Shown: positions 1 through 8,146, numbered from the stretch's first letter. The stretch is DNA of 64,000 bases from JBBSUQ01 sp964389755 (GCA_964389755.1 CAYMEW010000005.1:1-64000); one strand, 5' to 3'. Numbers and translations: made by a program. Notes: generated from the letters alone by a model not told the origin.

Positions 1-74
1 ATAATAATTTGAATGCGAACGGATGCTTTGTACAAAAGCAATTATTTGCGTAATTTGCCGTTCTTTTCAGCGAC

Positions 75-905
75 ATGCGACATATATTGCTTTTATTCGG
101 ATTTCTAACCGGCTTCGGAGTTTTCGTCCAGGCTCAACGCAACAATTTTCTGTCACGATCGGAACTGGGTTTCCTGGTGGGAGGAAGTTATTATTTCGGC
201 GATCTGAACCAGTTTCATCACTTTCGGAACACGAAACCGGCTGCGCAGTTGCTCTACCGCTTCAACGTACACTCGCGAACATCGTTCCGGGTTAATTTTA
301 CGTACGCACAGGTAGAAGCCTGGGATTCGGACAATACCTCGAATCAATTACTTTACAACCGGAATTTGAGTTTTCACTCGGATATTTACGAATTGAGCGG
401 CGGCGTGGAATTTAATTACTTCCCCTTCGTGATGGGGCACGACCGTTATAAAGGAACGGCATATTTATTAGTAGAACTCGGTGTCTTTCGCATGAATCCG
501 AAAACGAATTACAACGGCGATGAAATCGAATTGCAACCGCTGGGAACGGAAGGACAGGGATCCTACCTTTCTTCAAAAAGCAATTACAGTCTTACGCAGG
601 TTTGTATTCCTTTAGGAATGGGGTGTAAACTGAGCCTGGGCGATCGCGCCACGCTGAACATCGAATACGGCATTCGCAAAACATTTACGGATTACATCGA
701 CGACGTCGGCAGCGATACGTATATGGACAATACGGAACTGGCTGCCGCGAACGGACCGCTTGCGGCGGCTCTTTCGAACCGAAGCCTGGATCAGAACCGC
801 TTTGGAAAACGCGGAACCTCTGCTACCAAAGACTGGTACGCCTTCTTTGGAATAGGAGTTACTTTTAAGCTGGGAAGTCCCGGCCGTTGTCCTTTCCCGA
901 TGTAA
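75..905 (+). CDS. DUF6089 family outer-membrane beta-barrel protein
   Basis: 276 aa. An N-terminal signal peptide is visible (hydrophobic residues 3-19, cleavage likely after QA near residue 20). The mature part has the alternating aromatic/polar pattern of a small outer-membrane beta-barrel and the GGSYYFGDLN segment near residues 35-45 typical of DUF6089 proteins of Bacteroidota; the C-terminal strand is rich in alternating hydrophobics. In many relatives this family sits beside NAD kinase, CBS and pdxJ genes and upstream of uppS/bamA, and the neighbours here partly match, although a peptidyl-prolyl isomerase lies between and this gene runs in the opposite direction. Function is unknown; a structural or assembly role in the outer membrane is inference. 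Convergent with the next gene, with only 5 bases between stops. Confidence 0.8.
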   Translation: MRHILLLFGFLTGFGVFVQAQRNNFLSRSELGFLVGGSYYFGDLNQFHHFRNTKPAAQLLYRFNVHSRTSFRVNFTYAQVEAWDSDNTSNQLLYNRNLSFHSDIYELSGGVEFNYFPFVMGHDRYKGTAYLLVELGVFRMNPKTNYNGDEIELQPLGTEGQGSYLSSKSNYSLTQVCIPLGMGCKLSLGDRATLNIEYGIRKTFTDYIDDVGSDTYMDNTELAAANGPLAAALSNRSLDQNRFGKRGTSATKDWYAFFGIGVTFKLGSPGRCPFPM

Positions 906-910
906 TCGGA

Positions 911-1981
911 TCAGGGCTGTGCCGGCCCGATGTCAACCATTTCAATTTCAAATACAAGATCCGTATAAGGCGGAATGACCGGTGCACGGCCGCGTGTTCC
1001 GTAAGCCAGGAAATACGGGATGAAAATGCGTACTTTCCCGCCTTCACCGACGAGTTGCATTCCTTCCACGAATCCCGGGATCATCGGATTTACTTTATAC
1101 TGGAAGACCATTGGTGCGCCCCGGTCCAGAGAACTGTCGAACTTCTCCCCCGATTTCCGCATGGTTCCCGTATAGTGCACACTGAGTGTGTCGCGGTCAT
1201 TGGCGCGCAGTGATGAACCCTCTTTTTCGACAACGTACACAAGTCCCGAAGGAGTCATCTGCGCATCCGGAAAGTCCTTTTTTACTTCGTCGAACATGTA
1301 ATCTTTGTACTCGTCCTGCGACATTCCAAGGATCCGTTTGTGTTCGGCTTCCGCTGCTTCAATTTCCGCTTTGCGTTTTTCGTATTCTTTTTCAAATACT
1401 TTGGATGCCTTGAAACGTTTCGCTTTCCACCCGATGCGAATGATCTCGACCTGTTTCATCGTGTCACCCTGCTCAATAGCGTCGACTACCTCCTGGCCTT
1501 TTACCACGTGCCCGAATACCGTATGCTTTCCATCCAGCCATGGCGTTGCCACGTGCGTAATGAAAAACTGGCTACCGTTCGTATTCGGACCGCTGTTGGC
1601 CATGGAGAGAATTCCCGGACCGGTGTGTTTGAGTTCCGGATCAGTTTCATCGAAAAACTTGTAACCCGGGTTTCCCATACCTGTTCCGAGCGGATCGCCT
1701 CCTTGGATCATGAAATTATCGATCACGCGGTGAAAGATGAGTCCGTCATAAAGCGGTTTTTTGATCTTAATGGAATCAAAGACTTTGAATTTGCCTTCGG
1801 CGAGCCCCACGAAGTTGGCTACGGTCATCGGAACACGCTGATAATCGAGTTGGCAGATGATCTCCCCTTTAGAAGTCACGAAGCGCGCGTAGATTCCCTT
1901 GTCGAGGTCTTTATGTTTCCCTGCGAAAAGGGCATTCACTGTAAAAAGTACGGAAAAGAACAGGAAGGTTCTGAGTTTCAT
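911..1981 (-). CDS. Two-domain peptidyl-prolyl isomerase (cyclophilin + FKBP), exported
   Basis: 356 aa. A signal peptide covers residues 1-20. A cyclophilin domain follows (about 28-185), with the family's active-site segments FHRVI.NFMIQGGDP, the MANSGPNTNGSQFFIT block and a W-LDGKHTVFG segment. A charged helical linker (about 190-235, rich in K/E/A) leads to a C-terminal FKBP domain (about 255-354) with VHYTGTM, FDSS, IPGFVEGMQLV and IPYFLAYG. Both domains keep their core motifs, so both may catalyse proline cis/trans isomerisation of envelope proteins in the periplasm. Most bacteria carry these as separate proteins; fused forms occur in Bacteroidota. It lies 23 bases downstream of the NAD kinase gene on the same strand and may be co-transcribed with it. 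Confidence 0.93.
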   Translation of the reverse strand: MKLRTFLFFSVLFTVNALFAGKHKDLDKGIYARFVTSKGEIICQLDYQRVPMTVANFVGLAEGKFKVFDSIKIKKPLYDGLIFHRVIDNFMIQGGDPLGTGMGNPGYKFFDETDPELKHTGPGILSMANSGPNTNGSQFFITHVATPWLDGKHTVFGHVVKGQEVVDAIEQGDTMKQVEIIRIGWKAKRFKASKVFEKEYEKRKAEIEAAEAEHKRILGMSQDEYKDYMFDEVKKDFPDAQMTPSGLVYVVEKEGSSLRANDRDTLSVHYTGTMRKSGEKFDSSLDRGAPMVFQYKVNPMIPGFVEGMQLVGEGGKVRIFIPYFLAYGTRGRAPVIPPYTDLVFEIEMVDIGPAQP

Positions 1982-2004
1982 AATGTATTATTTAATTGCG
2001 GTAT

Positions 2005-2889
2005 TCATTCATAATTTCTCCGGTCGATTCCCCAGAGCATTTTATTGCGGATGGTGTCGAGAAAATTGTTGTCTTCGAATTTAACGACATTTATCATAAA
2101 ATCGGCCTTATAGACCATCACTTCTTCACCGCCACGCAGGTTGCGCGACACACCGTCGATGCTCACAAGGTAATGTCTTTCCCGTCCTTCGATGCTGAGT
2201 TTGATCGGCATGTGGTCCGGAACCACCACAGGACGCACGTTTAGGTTATGTGGTGCAATGGGAGTTAGAATGTGCACCTGGCAACCGGGCGTCACGATCG
2301 GTCCTCCGCAACTGAGGTTATATGCCGTGGAACCGGTAGGCGTGGCCACGATGAGACCGTCCGCCCAATAAGAATTGAGGTATTTTCCTTCGAGCGAAGC
2401 GTGCACGGTGATCATAGACGAGGTGTCCTTTTTCTGGAGCGTGAGTTCGTTCAGCGCAATGTTATCTTCCCCAAAAACAGAACGCTCGGTTTCCACGCGG
2501 AGCAGGCTGCGTTTCTGGTAAACAAACTTCTTTTGGCGAACGAGGTCCATTGTTTCTGCCAGGTGCTCCCTTGAGATATTCGCTAAAAAACCGAGTCTTC
2601 CGCTGTTGATCCCGAGAATGGGAACGCCGCTGTCGCGAATGAATTTCACAGTCTGGATGAATGTTCCGTCTCCACCGATGCTAAATGCGAAGTCAATGCC
2701 CGACTGAAAGTCCGAATGGTGCGTAAACTCCTGAACGTTATGCGCAATTCCAACCTTTTTGACGAGTTGTTCCTTCAGGCCTTTTTCCAGTACCGGGTTC
2801 CAGCCCATTTCTGCGAGCATGGAAAGGAATTCGATAAAGTCGGCAGCGTTCTGCTTGGTTATTTTTCTTCCGTAAACGGCAACATTCAT
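2005..2889 (-). CDS. nadK: NAD kinase
   Basis: 294 aa, normal length for the family. It phosphorylates NAD to NADP in the cytoplasm. Seen motifs: GGDGTFIQT (the GGDGT nucleotide-binding signature, near residue 74), NSGRLGFLAN, the NE-T block (NELTLQKKD), and the ADGLIVATPTGSTAYNLSCGGPIVTP region that forms the second substrate site. It follows the CBS-domain gene with a gap of 3 bases on the same strand, so the two are almost certainly co-transcribed. The pairing of nadK with a CBS protein and a nearby pdxJ is a recurrent Flavobacteriia arrangement (known context, not searched here). Confidence 0.96.
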   Translation of the reverse strand: MNVAVYGRKITKQNAADFIEFLSMLAEMGWNPVLEKGLKEQLVKKVGIAHNVQEFTHHSDFQSGIDFAFSIGGDGTFIQTVKFIRDSGVPILGINSGRLGFLANISREHLAETMDLVRQKKFVYQKRSLLRVETERSVFGEDNIALNELTLQKKDTSSMITVHASLEGKYLNSYWADGLIVATPTGSTAYNLSCGGPIVTPGCQVHILTPIAPHNLNVRPVVVPDHMPIKLSIEGRERHYLVSIDGVSRNLRGGEEVMVYKADFMINVVKFEDNNFLDTIRNKMLWGIDRRNYE

Positions 2890-2892
2890 AAG

Positions 2893-3555
2893 TTACATAT
2901 TCAAATAGTTCATCAGGGCATCGTAGCGCAGCCGCATATCGTCGATGTACGCGCTTTTCTGGAACGAAGCCTTGATGGTGTAGTCGAAGCGCTCAAAGGT
3001 ACGGATTATCCGGTCGAGTTCAACCTCGTTGATCTTCAGCGTAACCTCAATTTTCGTGGAATCGGGAGAAGACATGATGTAAGAACTCAGGATACGCGCA
3101 TTGTTGCTTTCCACAATCTGTGCGATCTGTGACATGGAATAGTCGTTTCGGTTCATTTCGAGTACGATCACGCCACCGGCTTCCTTGATACTTCCGGTAT
3201 TGGCGATCAGGCACACGAGGTGATGGATGGAAGTAACTCCCAGGAACTGTTCACCCTCCCCGAGCACGGGCATCACGCTGATCTTGTTTTCAGCAATCCG
3301 GGCGAGCACTTCGTAAATATGGGCAGATGCAAATACGTACGGTCGCGGCAGGTGGTCAAACAATTTGTCGAGCGTTTCCTCGTCATCCAGTTTATCCAGT
3401 ATATCCGCTTCCGAAACCACGCCCACATAATTTCCGTTTTTGAGTACGGGCAGGTGCGAGACTTTGAATTCATCCATCCATCGGAGGGCTTTGTTGCCGG
3501 TATCGGTATGCGTCAGTGGCGGTATTTCTTCTGTTATGAGTTCTAATGCTATCAT
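2893..3555 (-). CDS. CBS-pair protein with C-terminal ACT-like domain
   Basis: 220 aa. Two CBS motifs occupy about residues 1-60 (ending VLKNGNYVGVVSEADIL) and 72-125 (ISVMPVLGEGEQFLGVTS). The last ~80 residues, with an alternating beta/alpha pattern (GGVIVLEMNRNDYSMSQIAQIVESNNARIL), resemble a small ACT-type ligand-binding fold. CBS pairs usually bind adenosine nucleotides and regulate attached or partner proteins. Translational proximity to NAD kinase suggests, as inference only, that it senses adenylate or NAD(P) state for that enzyme. The gene is divergent from pdxJ, with a 67-base intergenic region holding the pdxJ promoter. Confidence 0.85.
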   Translation of the reverse strand: MIALELITEEIPPLTHTDTGNKALRWMDEFKVSHLPVLKNGNYVGVVSEADILDKLDDEETLDKLFDHLPRPYVFASAHIYEVLARIAENKISVMPVLGEGEQFLGVTSIHHLVCLIANTGSIKEAGGVIVLEMNRNDYSMSQIAQIVESNNARILSSYIMSSPDSTKIEVTLKINEVELDRIIRTFERFDYTIKASFQKSAYIDDMRLRYDALMNYLNM

Positions 3556-3558
3556 TTC

Positions 3559-3591
3559 TTTGCCAAAGTAGTAAATAAGTGCCTAACTTTG
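3559..3591 (+). promoter_or_regulatory. Bacteroidota-type promoter of pdxJ
   Basis: TTTG at 3559-3562 and a perfect TAnnTTTG element (TAACTTTG) at 3584-3591 are separated by 21 bases, matching the TTG/TTTG-N(17-23)-TAnnTTTG consensus described for Bacteroides and Flavobacterium. The pdxJ start codon lies 31 bases downstream. Confidence 0.7.
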
Positions 3592-3622
3592 TGTTAACGA
3601 ACTGTCAAAAATAAACCCGTCT

Positions 3623-4336
3623 ATGACCAGGCTCAGCGTTAATATCAACAAGATCGCCACACTTCGAAACGCCCGCGGGGGCGATCATCCGAATGTTGTA
3701 CGTACGGCTCAGGACTGTGAACGGTTTGGAGCCGACGGAATTACGATCCATCCGCGTCCCGATGAACGTCATATCACCACGCAGGACGTCTACGATCTGG
3801 CAAAAGTGGTAACCACTGAATTTAACATTGAAGGCTACCCGGACGAGCGGTTCATGAAACTCATTTCTGACGTTCGGCCGGCGCAGGCCACGCTCGTTCC
3901 GGACCCTCCGCACGTACTCACTTCGAATGCTGGCTGGGATACGAAATCCAATTACGAATTACTAAGCGAGCTCAGTGCGCAATTTCGTTCACTGGGCGTG
4001 CGGACCTCGATATTCATAGACACAAATCCTGTCAACATCGAGTATGCGATCAAAACCGGTGTGGATCGCATCGAGTTTTACACCGGTCCGTATGCCGAGC
4101 AGTTTCAAAACGACCCGAAAAACGCGGTGGCACCTTACGTTACTGCCGCAAAACTGGCTCTCGAAGGCGGACTTGAGCTCAATGCAGGGCACGATCTCAA
4201 TCTCGATAACCTGCGCTATTTTAAAGAGCAAATTCCGGAATTGGAAGAGGTGTCGATTGGACATGCACTGATCTCAGATGCTTTATACCTCGGACTTGAA
4301 AATACGATTCAGCGTTATAAATTCCTGCTGAGATAA
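3623..4336 (+). CDS. pdxJ: Pyridoxine 5'-phosphate synthase
   Basis: 237 aa, full length. It condenses 3-amino-2-oxopropyl phosphate with 1-deoxyxylulose 5-phosphate, the last ring-closing step of the DXP-dependent vitamin B6 pathway, in the cytoplasm. Recognisable segments are LSVNINKIATLRNARGG at the N terminus, the HPRPDERHI catalytic/phosphate motif (about residues 45-53), NIEGYP, TLVPDPP, NAGHDLN and the C-terminal SIGHALISDALYLGL phosphate-binding loop. A clear promoter lies directly upstream. Downstream there is no gene for 1.4 kb: the stop codon is followed within 5 bases by the first palindrome of the repeat array. Confidence 0.97.
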   Translation: MTRLSVNINKIATLRNARGGDHPNVVRTAQDCERFGADGITIHPRPDERHITTQDVYDLAKVVTTEFNIEGYPDERFMKLISDVRPAQATLVPDPPHVLTSNAGWDTKSNYELLSELSAQFRSLGVRTSIFIDTNPVNIEYAIKTGVDRIEFYTGPYAEQFQNDPKNAVAPYVTAAKLALEGGLELNAGHDLNLDNLRYFKEQIPELEEVSIGHALISDALYLGLENTIQRYKFLLR

Positions 4337-4340
4337 TTAG

Positions 4341-4908
4341 CCGTTTCCTAACGGTTCACTTTGTGGTTCGGAATAATAGTTTTCATGCAAATAGTTGATA
4401 TACACACGCACAATTAAACCTCCTAAGTTATTTTCCTTTAATGAGGATAGCCTCCTACCCGGCGCCAAGGCGGTTTTGCCAACAACTCAAAATTCGTAAC
4501 ACATTGTTCCTGAACAAGAATAAGCGTTTCTAACGGTTAACTCGGAGGTTAAATCCGCGGCTTTCAGGCAGATCGTTTGGTGCAGGTATTCGTGCGAACG
4601 ATTGAACCACCTAAGTTAATTGTTTCAAAGAGAATAGCCGCCTGCCTGGCGCGGAGGTGTGTTTGCAATAACTCAAAATCCATAACACACTGTTCCTCAA
4701 AAAGAATAGCCGTTTCTAACGGTTAACTAGACGGCTTGAATCGGCGGCTTTCAGGTAAATCCTTTGTACTGGTGTGCGCGCAAACGATTGAACCACTTAA
4801 GTTGCTTTGCTTTAATGAGGATAGCCTCTTACCTGGCGGAAACAGTTTTGCCAACAACGCAGAATTCGTAACACACTCTTTCTGAACAAGAATAGCCGTT
4901 TCTAACGG
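4341..4908. repeat. Tandem array of three ~185-bp units bounded by CCGTT/AACGG palindromes
   Basis: Three imperfect direct repeats begin at 4341, 4525 and 4710 and a fourth palindrome at 4896-4908 closes the array. Each unit starts with an inverted repeat of the form CCGTT-tct-AACGG (4-base spacer in the first copy; slightly degenerate in the second), then ~70 bases with a GGCTTTCAGG-like block, then AACCncnTAAGTT near 4612 and 4798 (equivalent at 4423), then GAGGATAGCC-type and CCTGGCG-type blocks, then TAACACAC-TGTTCCT-AAGAATA leading to the next palindrome. Units are 184, 185 and 186 bases. No open frame runs through them. Function unknown. Confidence 0.85.
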
Positions 4909-4910
4909 TT

Positions 4911-5206
4911 AGGTTGTTGTTCTTTACGGAGTACAATCGTGTTTTTATCACGGTCGCCTTTTTCAAAAAGCAAGTACAGTGAACTGAAAGAACGAGAGCA
5001 GCTCGTGAAGACACAGGCTGATCCTGCTGAAGGAGCGAAAAGCCGAAGGATAGGGAACCGCGAAGTAGCTCCGTAGGAGATCACTGAAGTGGTCGTTCTT
5101 TCAGGAACGGAGCGCAGCTTATTGAAAACAGCGACGAGTTTTCTTTTGCATCCGTTTCTTTAGCGGAAAAAGGAAAGGATGACGTGGCAAGCGCAGCTTG
5201 CAAAAT
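4911..5206. repeat. Dispersed repeat, copy A (related to 53870-54085)
   Basis: Shared blocks with copy B include CGCCTTTTTCAAAAAG, AAGTAGCTCCG-AGGAGATCACTGAA, GGTCGTT-TTTCAGGAA, ATTGAAAACAGCGACGAG and GGCAAGCGCAGCTTGCAA, in the same order and orientation. Copy A carries an extra ~65 bases near 5005-5068. A hairpin lies at 5149-5181 (left arm 5149-5161, right arm 5169-5181, one mismatch and one G-T pair), and a second small palindrome GCAAGC-GCA-GCTTGC near 5187-5201. No transposase is present. It could be a non-autonomous element or a structured RNA or DNA repeat. Confidence 0.8.
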
Positions 5207-5540
5207 ACCATCAGCAGTTTATAGTCAGCTTGCTACGCAACCTAACCCTGCTCGAAGGACTGATGCGCGAAGCGAAGTTCATGCAGGCTTTGACCTGAAT
5301 TCGGTTACCGGTGTAGAAATTCAGGGAACGCGTTATCGTTTGAAGTGCTATTACTTCTCGTACACCCTTTCAACGGATGGCATTTTGCATGTCACAAGAC
5401 ACGTAAAAGTACAGGAGAACAGGCCGGGCTTTTACGAGCGTTATGTCTGCGACCCGGTATTCCATGCCTTTGGACCAGTATCCTCACTGAGTCGCAGGGA
5501 AAGGAGGCAGCAAGAACGAAAGTTCAGGCAGCGGGAATAG
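5184..5540 (+). CDS. Uncertain small ORF or gene remnant between repeats
   Basis: An open frame of 118 codons starts at GTG inside the dispersed repeat, so its first ~15 codons (MASAACK...) are repeat sequence and the annotated start is doubtful. From about residue 38 the translation looks protein-like (VEIQGTRYRLKCYYFSYT, then HVTRHVKVQENRPGFYERYVCDPVFHAFGP) and ends in a basic tail (RRERRQQERKF). I do not recognise a family. It is flanked on the right by three copies of AGCCGTT and a CCGTT-ttt-AACGG palindrome at 5555-5567, the same palindrome that delimits the tandem array on the left. It may be a real small protein carried with the repeats, or a decayed gene fragment. Confidence 0.35.
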   Translation: MASAACKIPSAVYSQLATQPNPARRTDARSEVHAGFDLNSVTGVEIQGTRYRLKCYYFSYTLSTDGILHVTRHVKVQENRPGFYERYVCDPVFHAFGPVSSLSRRERRQQERKFRQRE

Positions 5541-5734
5541 CCGTTAGCCGTTAGCCGTTTTTAACGGTTCGGAATCGGACGTTGATACTGTTCATCAAAC
5601 CAGCTAAGATCTCGTAATTTTGGATGAGGTTTCGGATTCATTGTATGCGTCCTGTTTGCATTGCCCGAACGGACAAAATGAAGTTTCAATCAGCCGCGCA
5701 TGCGACGCCATCGCATTGATGCAAGGTGCAATTT
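5541..5734. other. Gene-free spacer downstream of dnaG, rest of the 4337-5734 gap
   Basis: The 1.4-kb gap between pdxJ and dnaG is filled by the tandem array, the dispersed repeat and the uncertain ORF described separately. This last part begins with the triple AGCCGTT and the palindrome at 5555-5567. After that I see no ORF, clear hairpin or promoter. Confidence 0.5.
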
Positions 5735-7711
5735 CTAAAGAATAGTCCGTCCGACCTGATCGGCAATCGCGCGTTTTATTTGTTCGAGTTTCATTTGTTT
5801 TTCAAGTGCGATCAACAGATCTTCCTCTTTTTCAGGATCCTCTTCGCAAGCTTCGATCTCCTTACGCACCGCCCGCAACTCTTCCTCGAGTTTACAAAGT
5901 TTAAAGGAATAGACAGCCGACAGCGAAGCCTGGTAGATCTTGTCCACTTCGAGGTTCGTGTCAATGTTATATTTCGCATACCAGTTATGACTCAATTCAT
6001 AGTCATCCGACTCAATACGGGAAACAAGTTTTACAATTTCCTGGTCCTCCTGGCGCAAAAAATAACTGGCTTTGAAAAATTCCTTTTCAGCAAGGCCCTC
6101 GAGAATAATGGTGTGGATTCGCGCGTAGACCGGGTTGCTAAAAACAAGTTCGTCTTTATCGAGTTCATGGCAGATCAGTTCGATGACGCTTGTCTCAACT
6201 TTTTCGAGTTCTCCTTTCTCATTGACCTGTTCTACTTCCAGTCCGATAGTGCCGTATTTCAACATGATCCGCATCAGATCGAACTCGGTAAAATCATATT
6301 TTTCACGGAAAGCATCGCGCTCCTTTCCCTGCTGTTCCGTTTTTACAAGGCGCGTTTCAGGGATCTCGCGCAGTTCCGGAGTGTTTGTTGTACGTGCGAC
6401 GGTTTCCTTTCGCAAACGGGCCAGTTCGCGGTTAATAATCTCTTCCTTAATGTCAAAACGCCGTGCCAGTTCCTGGGCATATACCGAGCGTGTGATCTGG
6501 TCCGGAATCAAACTGACCGAATGCACGATTTCACGGATCAGTTCCGATCGTTTTACAGGATCGTTTGCACTGTCTTTCAGCAGGATTTCTGACTTAAAAG
6601 ACAAAAAATCCTGCGTATGTGCGTCGATATAGCTTTTAAGTTCGGCTGTCGAACTCTTTTTTGCGAAAGAGTCCGGGTCTTCACCGTCCGGGAACAGCAC
6701 AACCTTTACGTTCATACCTTCCTCCAGGATCAGGTCGATACCCCGAAAAGAAGCTTTGATCCCGGCCGCGTCTCCGTCATAAAGAATCGTGATATTCTGC
6801 GTATAACGCTGAACCAGTTTGATCTGCTGCTTTGTAAGCGATGTTCCGGACGACGAAACCACATTGTGAATGCCGGCCTGGTACATACTGATGACATCCG
6901 TATAACCTTCACAAAGAAAACAGTTGTCGTATTTGATGATGTCGCCTTTGGAATAATAAAGCCCGTAAAGAATCTCGCTCTTGTTATAGATCGGGCTCTC
7001 CGGCGAGTTAAAGTATTTGGCGACCTTTTTATCCGTAAGCAGTGTTCGTCCGCCAAAACCCAACACGCGCCCCGAAACACTGTGGATCGGGAACATAACA
7101 CGCCCGGAAAAGAAGTCAAAATGACGGTCGTCTTTGCTTTTAACGAGTCCGAGTTTTTCCAGGTATTCGAGCTTGTACCCTTTGTCGAGTGCCGTGCGGG
7201 TAAAGTCATTACCGGAAGAAAGACAGTAGCCGAGTTGGAACTTCCTGATAATGTCTTCCCGGAAGCCACGCTCTTCGAAGTAGGATAAACCGATCGCCTT
7301 CCCCTCCTGCGATTCGTGCATCCGCTCCTCGAAATAGTTCTTCGCAAACTCGTTGATGATATGCAGACTTTCCCGTTCACTAATCGCCTCGAGTTCTTCG
7401 GGAGTCGCAGGTTTCTCCTCGGGCAGGGTGATGTTATACTTATCAGCCAGCCAACGCAGTGCTTCCGGGTAGGAAAAATGTTCCTTTTCCATCAGAAAAG
7501 TCACAACCGTACCGCCTTTTCCCGTCGAAAAACACTTAAAGATCTGCTTGGCCGGTGAAACAACAAAGGACGGCGTCTTTTCATCGGTGAACGGACTGAG
7601 GCCCTTTAGGTTACTCCCGGCTCTTTTTAAATTCACGAATTCCCCGATGACCTCTTCAATACGGGCCGTCTGCATGATGTCGTCGACAATATGCGGGGGA
7701 ATTTTTGCCAT
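5735..7711 (-). CDS. dnaG: DNA primase with degenerate zinc-binding domain
   Basis: 658 aa. It synthesises RNA primers at the replication fork. Order of parts: N-terminal CHC2-type domain (about 1-95), catalytic core with Toprim motifs (EGYTDVISMYQAGI and YDGDAAGIKA, about 260-340) and a C-terminal helicase-interacting region (about 430-658). The zinc ribbon is degenerate: where the family has CPFH and HCFGCG, this protein reads SPFT and KCFSTG, so three of four metal ligands (C, H, C) are replaced and only one Cys remains. The surrounding fold residues (KTPSF, VSP.KQIF, GKGG) are conserved. It ends the minus-strand run polyprenyl synthase-lipoprotein-dnaG, starting 9 bases after the lipoprotein stop. 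Confidence 0.96.
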   Translation of the reverse strand: MAKIPPHIVDDIMQTARIEEVIGEFVNLKRAGSNLKGLSPFTDEKTPSFVVSPAKQIFKCFSTGKGGTVVTFLMEKEHFSYPEALRWLADKYNITLPEEKPATPEELEAISERESLHIINEFAKNYFEERMHESQEGKAIGLSYFEERGFREDIIRKFQLGYCLSSGNDFTRTALDKGYKLEYLEKLGLVKSKDDRHFDFFSGRVMFPIHSVSGRVLGFGGRTLLTDKKVAKYFNSPESPIYNKSEILYGLYYSKGDIIKYDNCFLCEGYTDVISMYQAGIHNVVSSSGTSLTKQQIKLVQRYTQNITILYDGDAAGIKASFRGIDLILEEGMNVKVVLFPDGEDPDSFAKKSSTAELKSYIDAHTQDFLSFKSEILLKDSANDPVKRSELIREIVHSVSLIPDQITRSVYAQELARRFDIKEEIINRELARLRKETVARTTNTPELREIPETRLVKTEQQGKERDAFREKYDFTEFDLMRIMLKYGTIGLEVEQVNEKGELEKVETSVIELICHELDKDELVFSNPVYARIHTIILEGLAEKEFFKASYFLRQEDQEIVKLVSRIESDDYELSHNWYAKYNIDTNLEVDKIYQASLSAVYSFKLCKLEEELRAVRKEIEACEEDPEKEEDLLIALEKQMKLEQIKRAIADQVGRTIL

Positions 7712-7720
7712 TTCGTTTTC

Positions 7721-8146
7721 CTATTTTTCGGCCGGCTGTCCGTAATCGATTTCGCGTACGGCACCCTGGGAATCATATATTTTCCAGATACCGACCTGTT
7801 TGTCATTGTGGTAATCTCCGTAGTAACGAACACGTCCATCCGGGTATTTTACCAGTGAAAACCCTTCCTTACTGCCGTGATCGTACATCGTGGTAGACAA
7901 TTCCAGGCCGTTTTCTGAATAGTAGGCCCATTTCCCGTGACGCTTTCCTTCAGCGTCCGTCGGGCCCTCCACTTTAAGCTGTTTCCTACCGGGGTAGAAC
8001 TCTCTGTACATGCCGTCTTCCCGGTAAATTAGCTGTTCGGGTTCGTTTGCCTGTTGTTCGGTTTTTTCCGTTTCAACAGAAGTCTCGCCGCAGGCAGTCG
8101 CAAGCAGCAGGACCGCCATTCCATAAAAAGTGATCAAACGTGTCAT
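7721..8146 (-). CDS. Lipoprotein with MORN/YwqK-like repeats
   Basis: 141 aa. A lipoprotein signal is clear: hydrophobic stretch 8-17 followed by the lipobox LLATAC, with Cys19 as the lipidated residue. After a polar linker the protein has three or four short repeats of the form G...G.W..Y...G (GKRHGKWAYYSENGLE; PDGRVRYYGDYHNDKQVGIWKIYDSQG) like the MORN-variant repeats of YwqK-type proteins. Such repeats form small beta-hairpin arrays; their role here is unknown. Its start overlaps the stop of the polyprenyl synthase gene (ATGA-type overlap), implying translational coupling, and dnaG follows 9 bases after its stop. Confidence 0.8.
   Translation of the reverse strand: MTRLITFYGMAVLLLATACGETSVETEKTEQQANEPEQLIYREDGMYREFYPGRKQLKVEGPTDAEGKRHGKWAYYSENGLELSTTMYDHGSKEGFSLVKYPDGRVRYYGDYHNDKQVGIWKIYDSQGAVREIDYGQPAEK

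Noticed and set aside
1..74. Promoter for the DUF6089 gene (TTTG at 28-31, TAATTTG at 51-57)
   Set aside because: Spacing is good but the -7 element lacks one base of TAnnTTTG and the window edge prevents a full look, so it is not listed as a feature.
4829..5084. Minus-strand ORFs in the repeat region (translations with FLKKAT and similar)
   Set aside because: They lie wholly inside the dispersed repeat, have no independent start signal, and the equivalent ORFs at 53.7-54.2 kb come from the other repeat copy; they are repeat translations, not genes.
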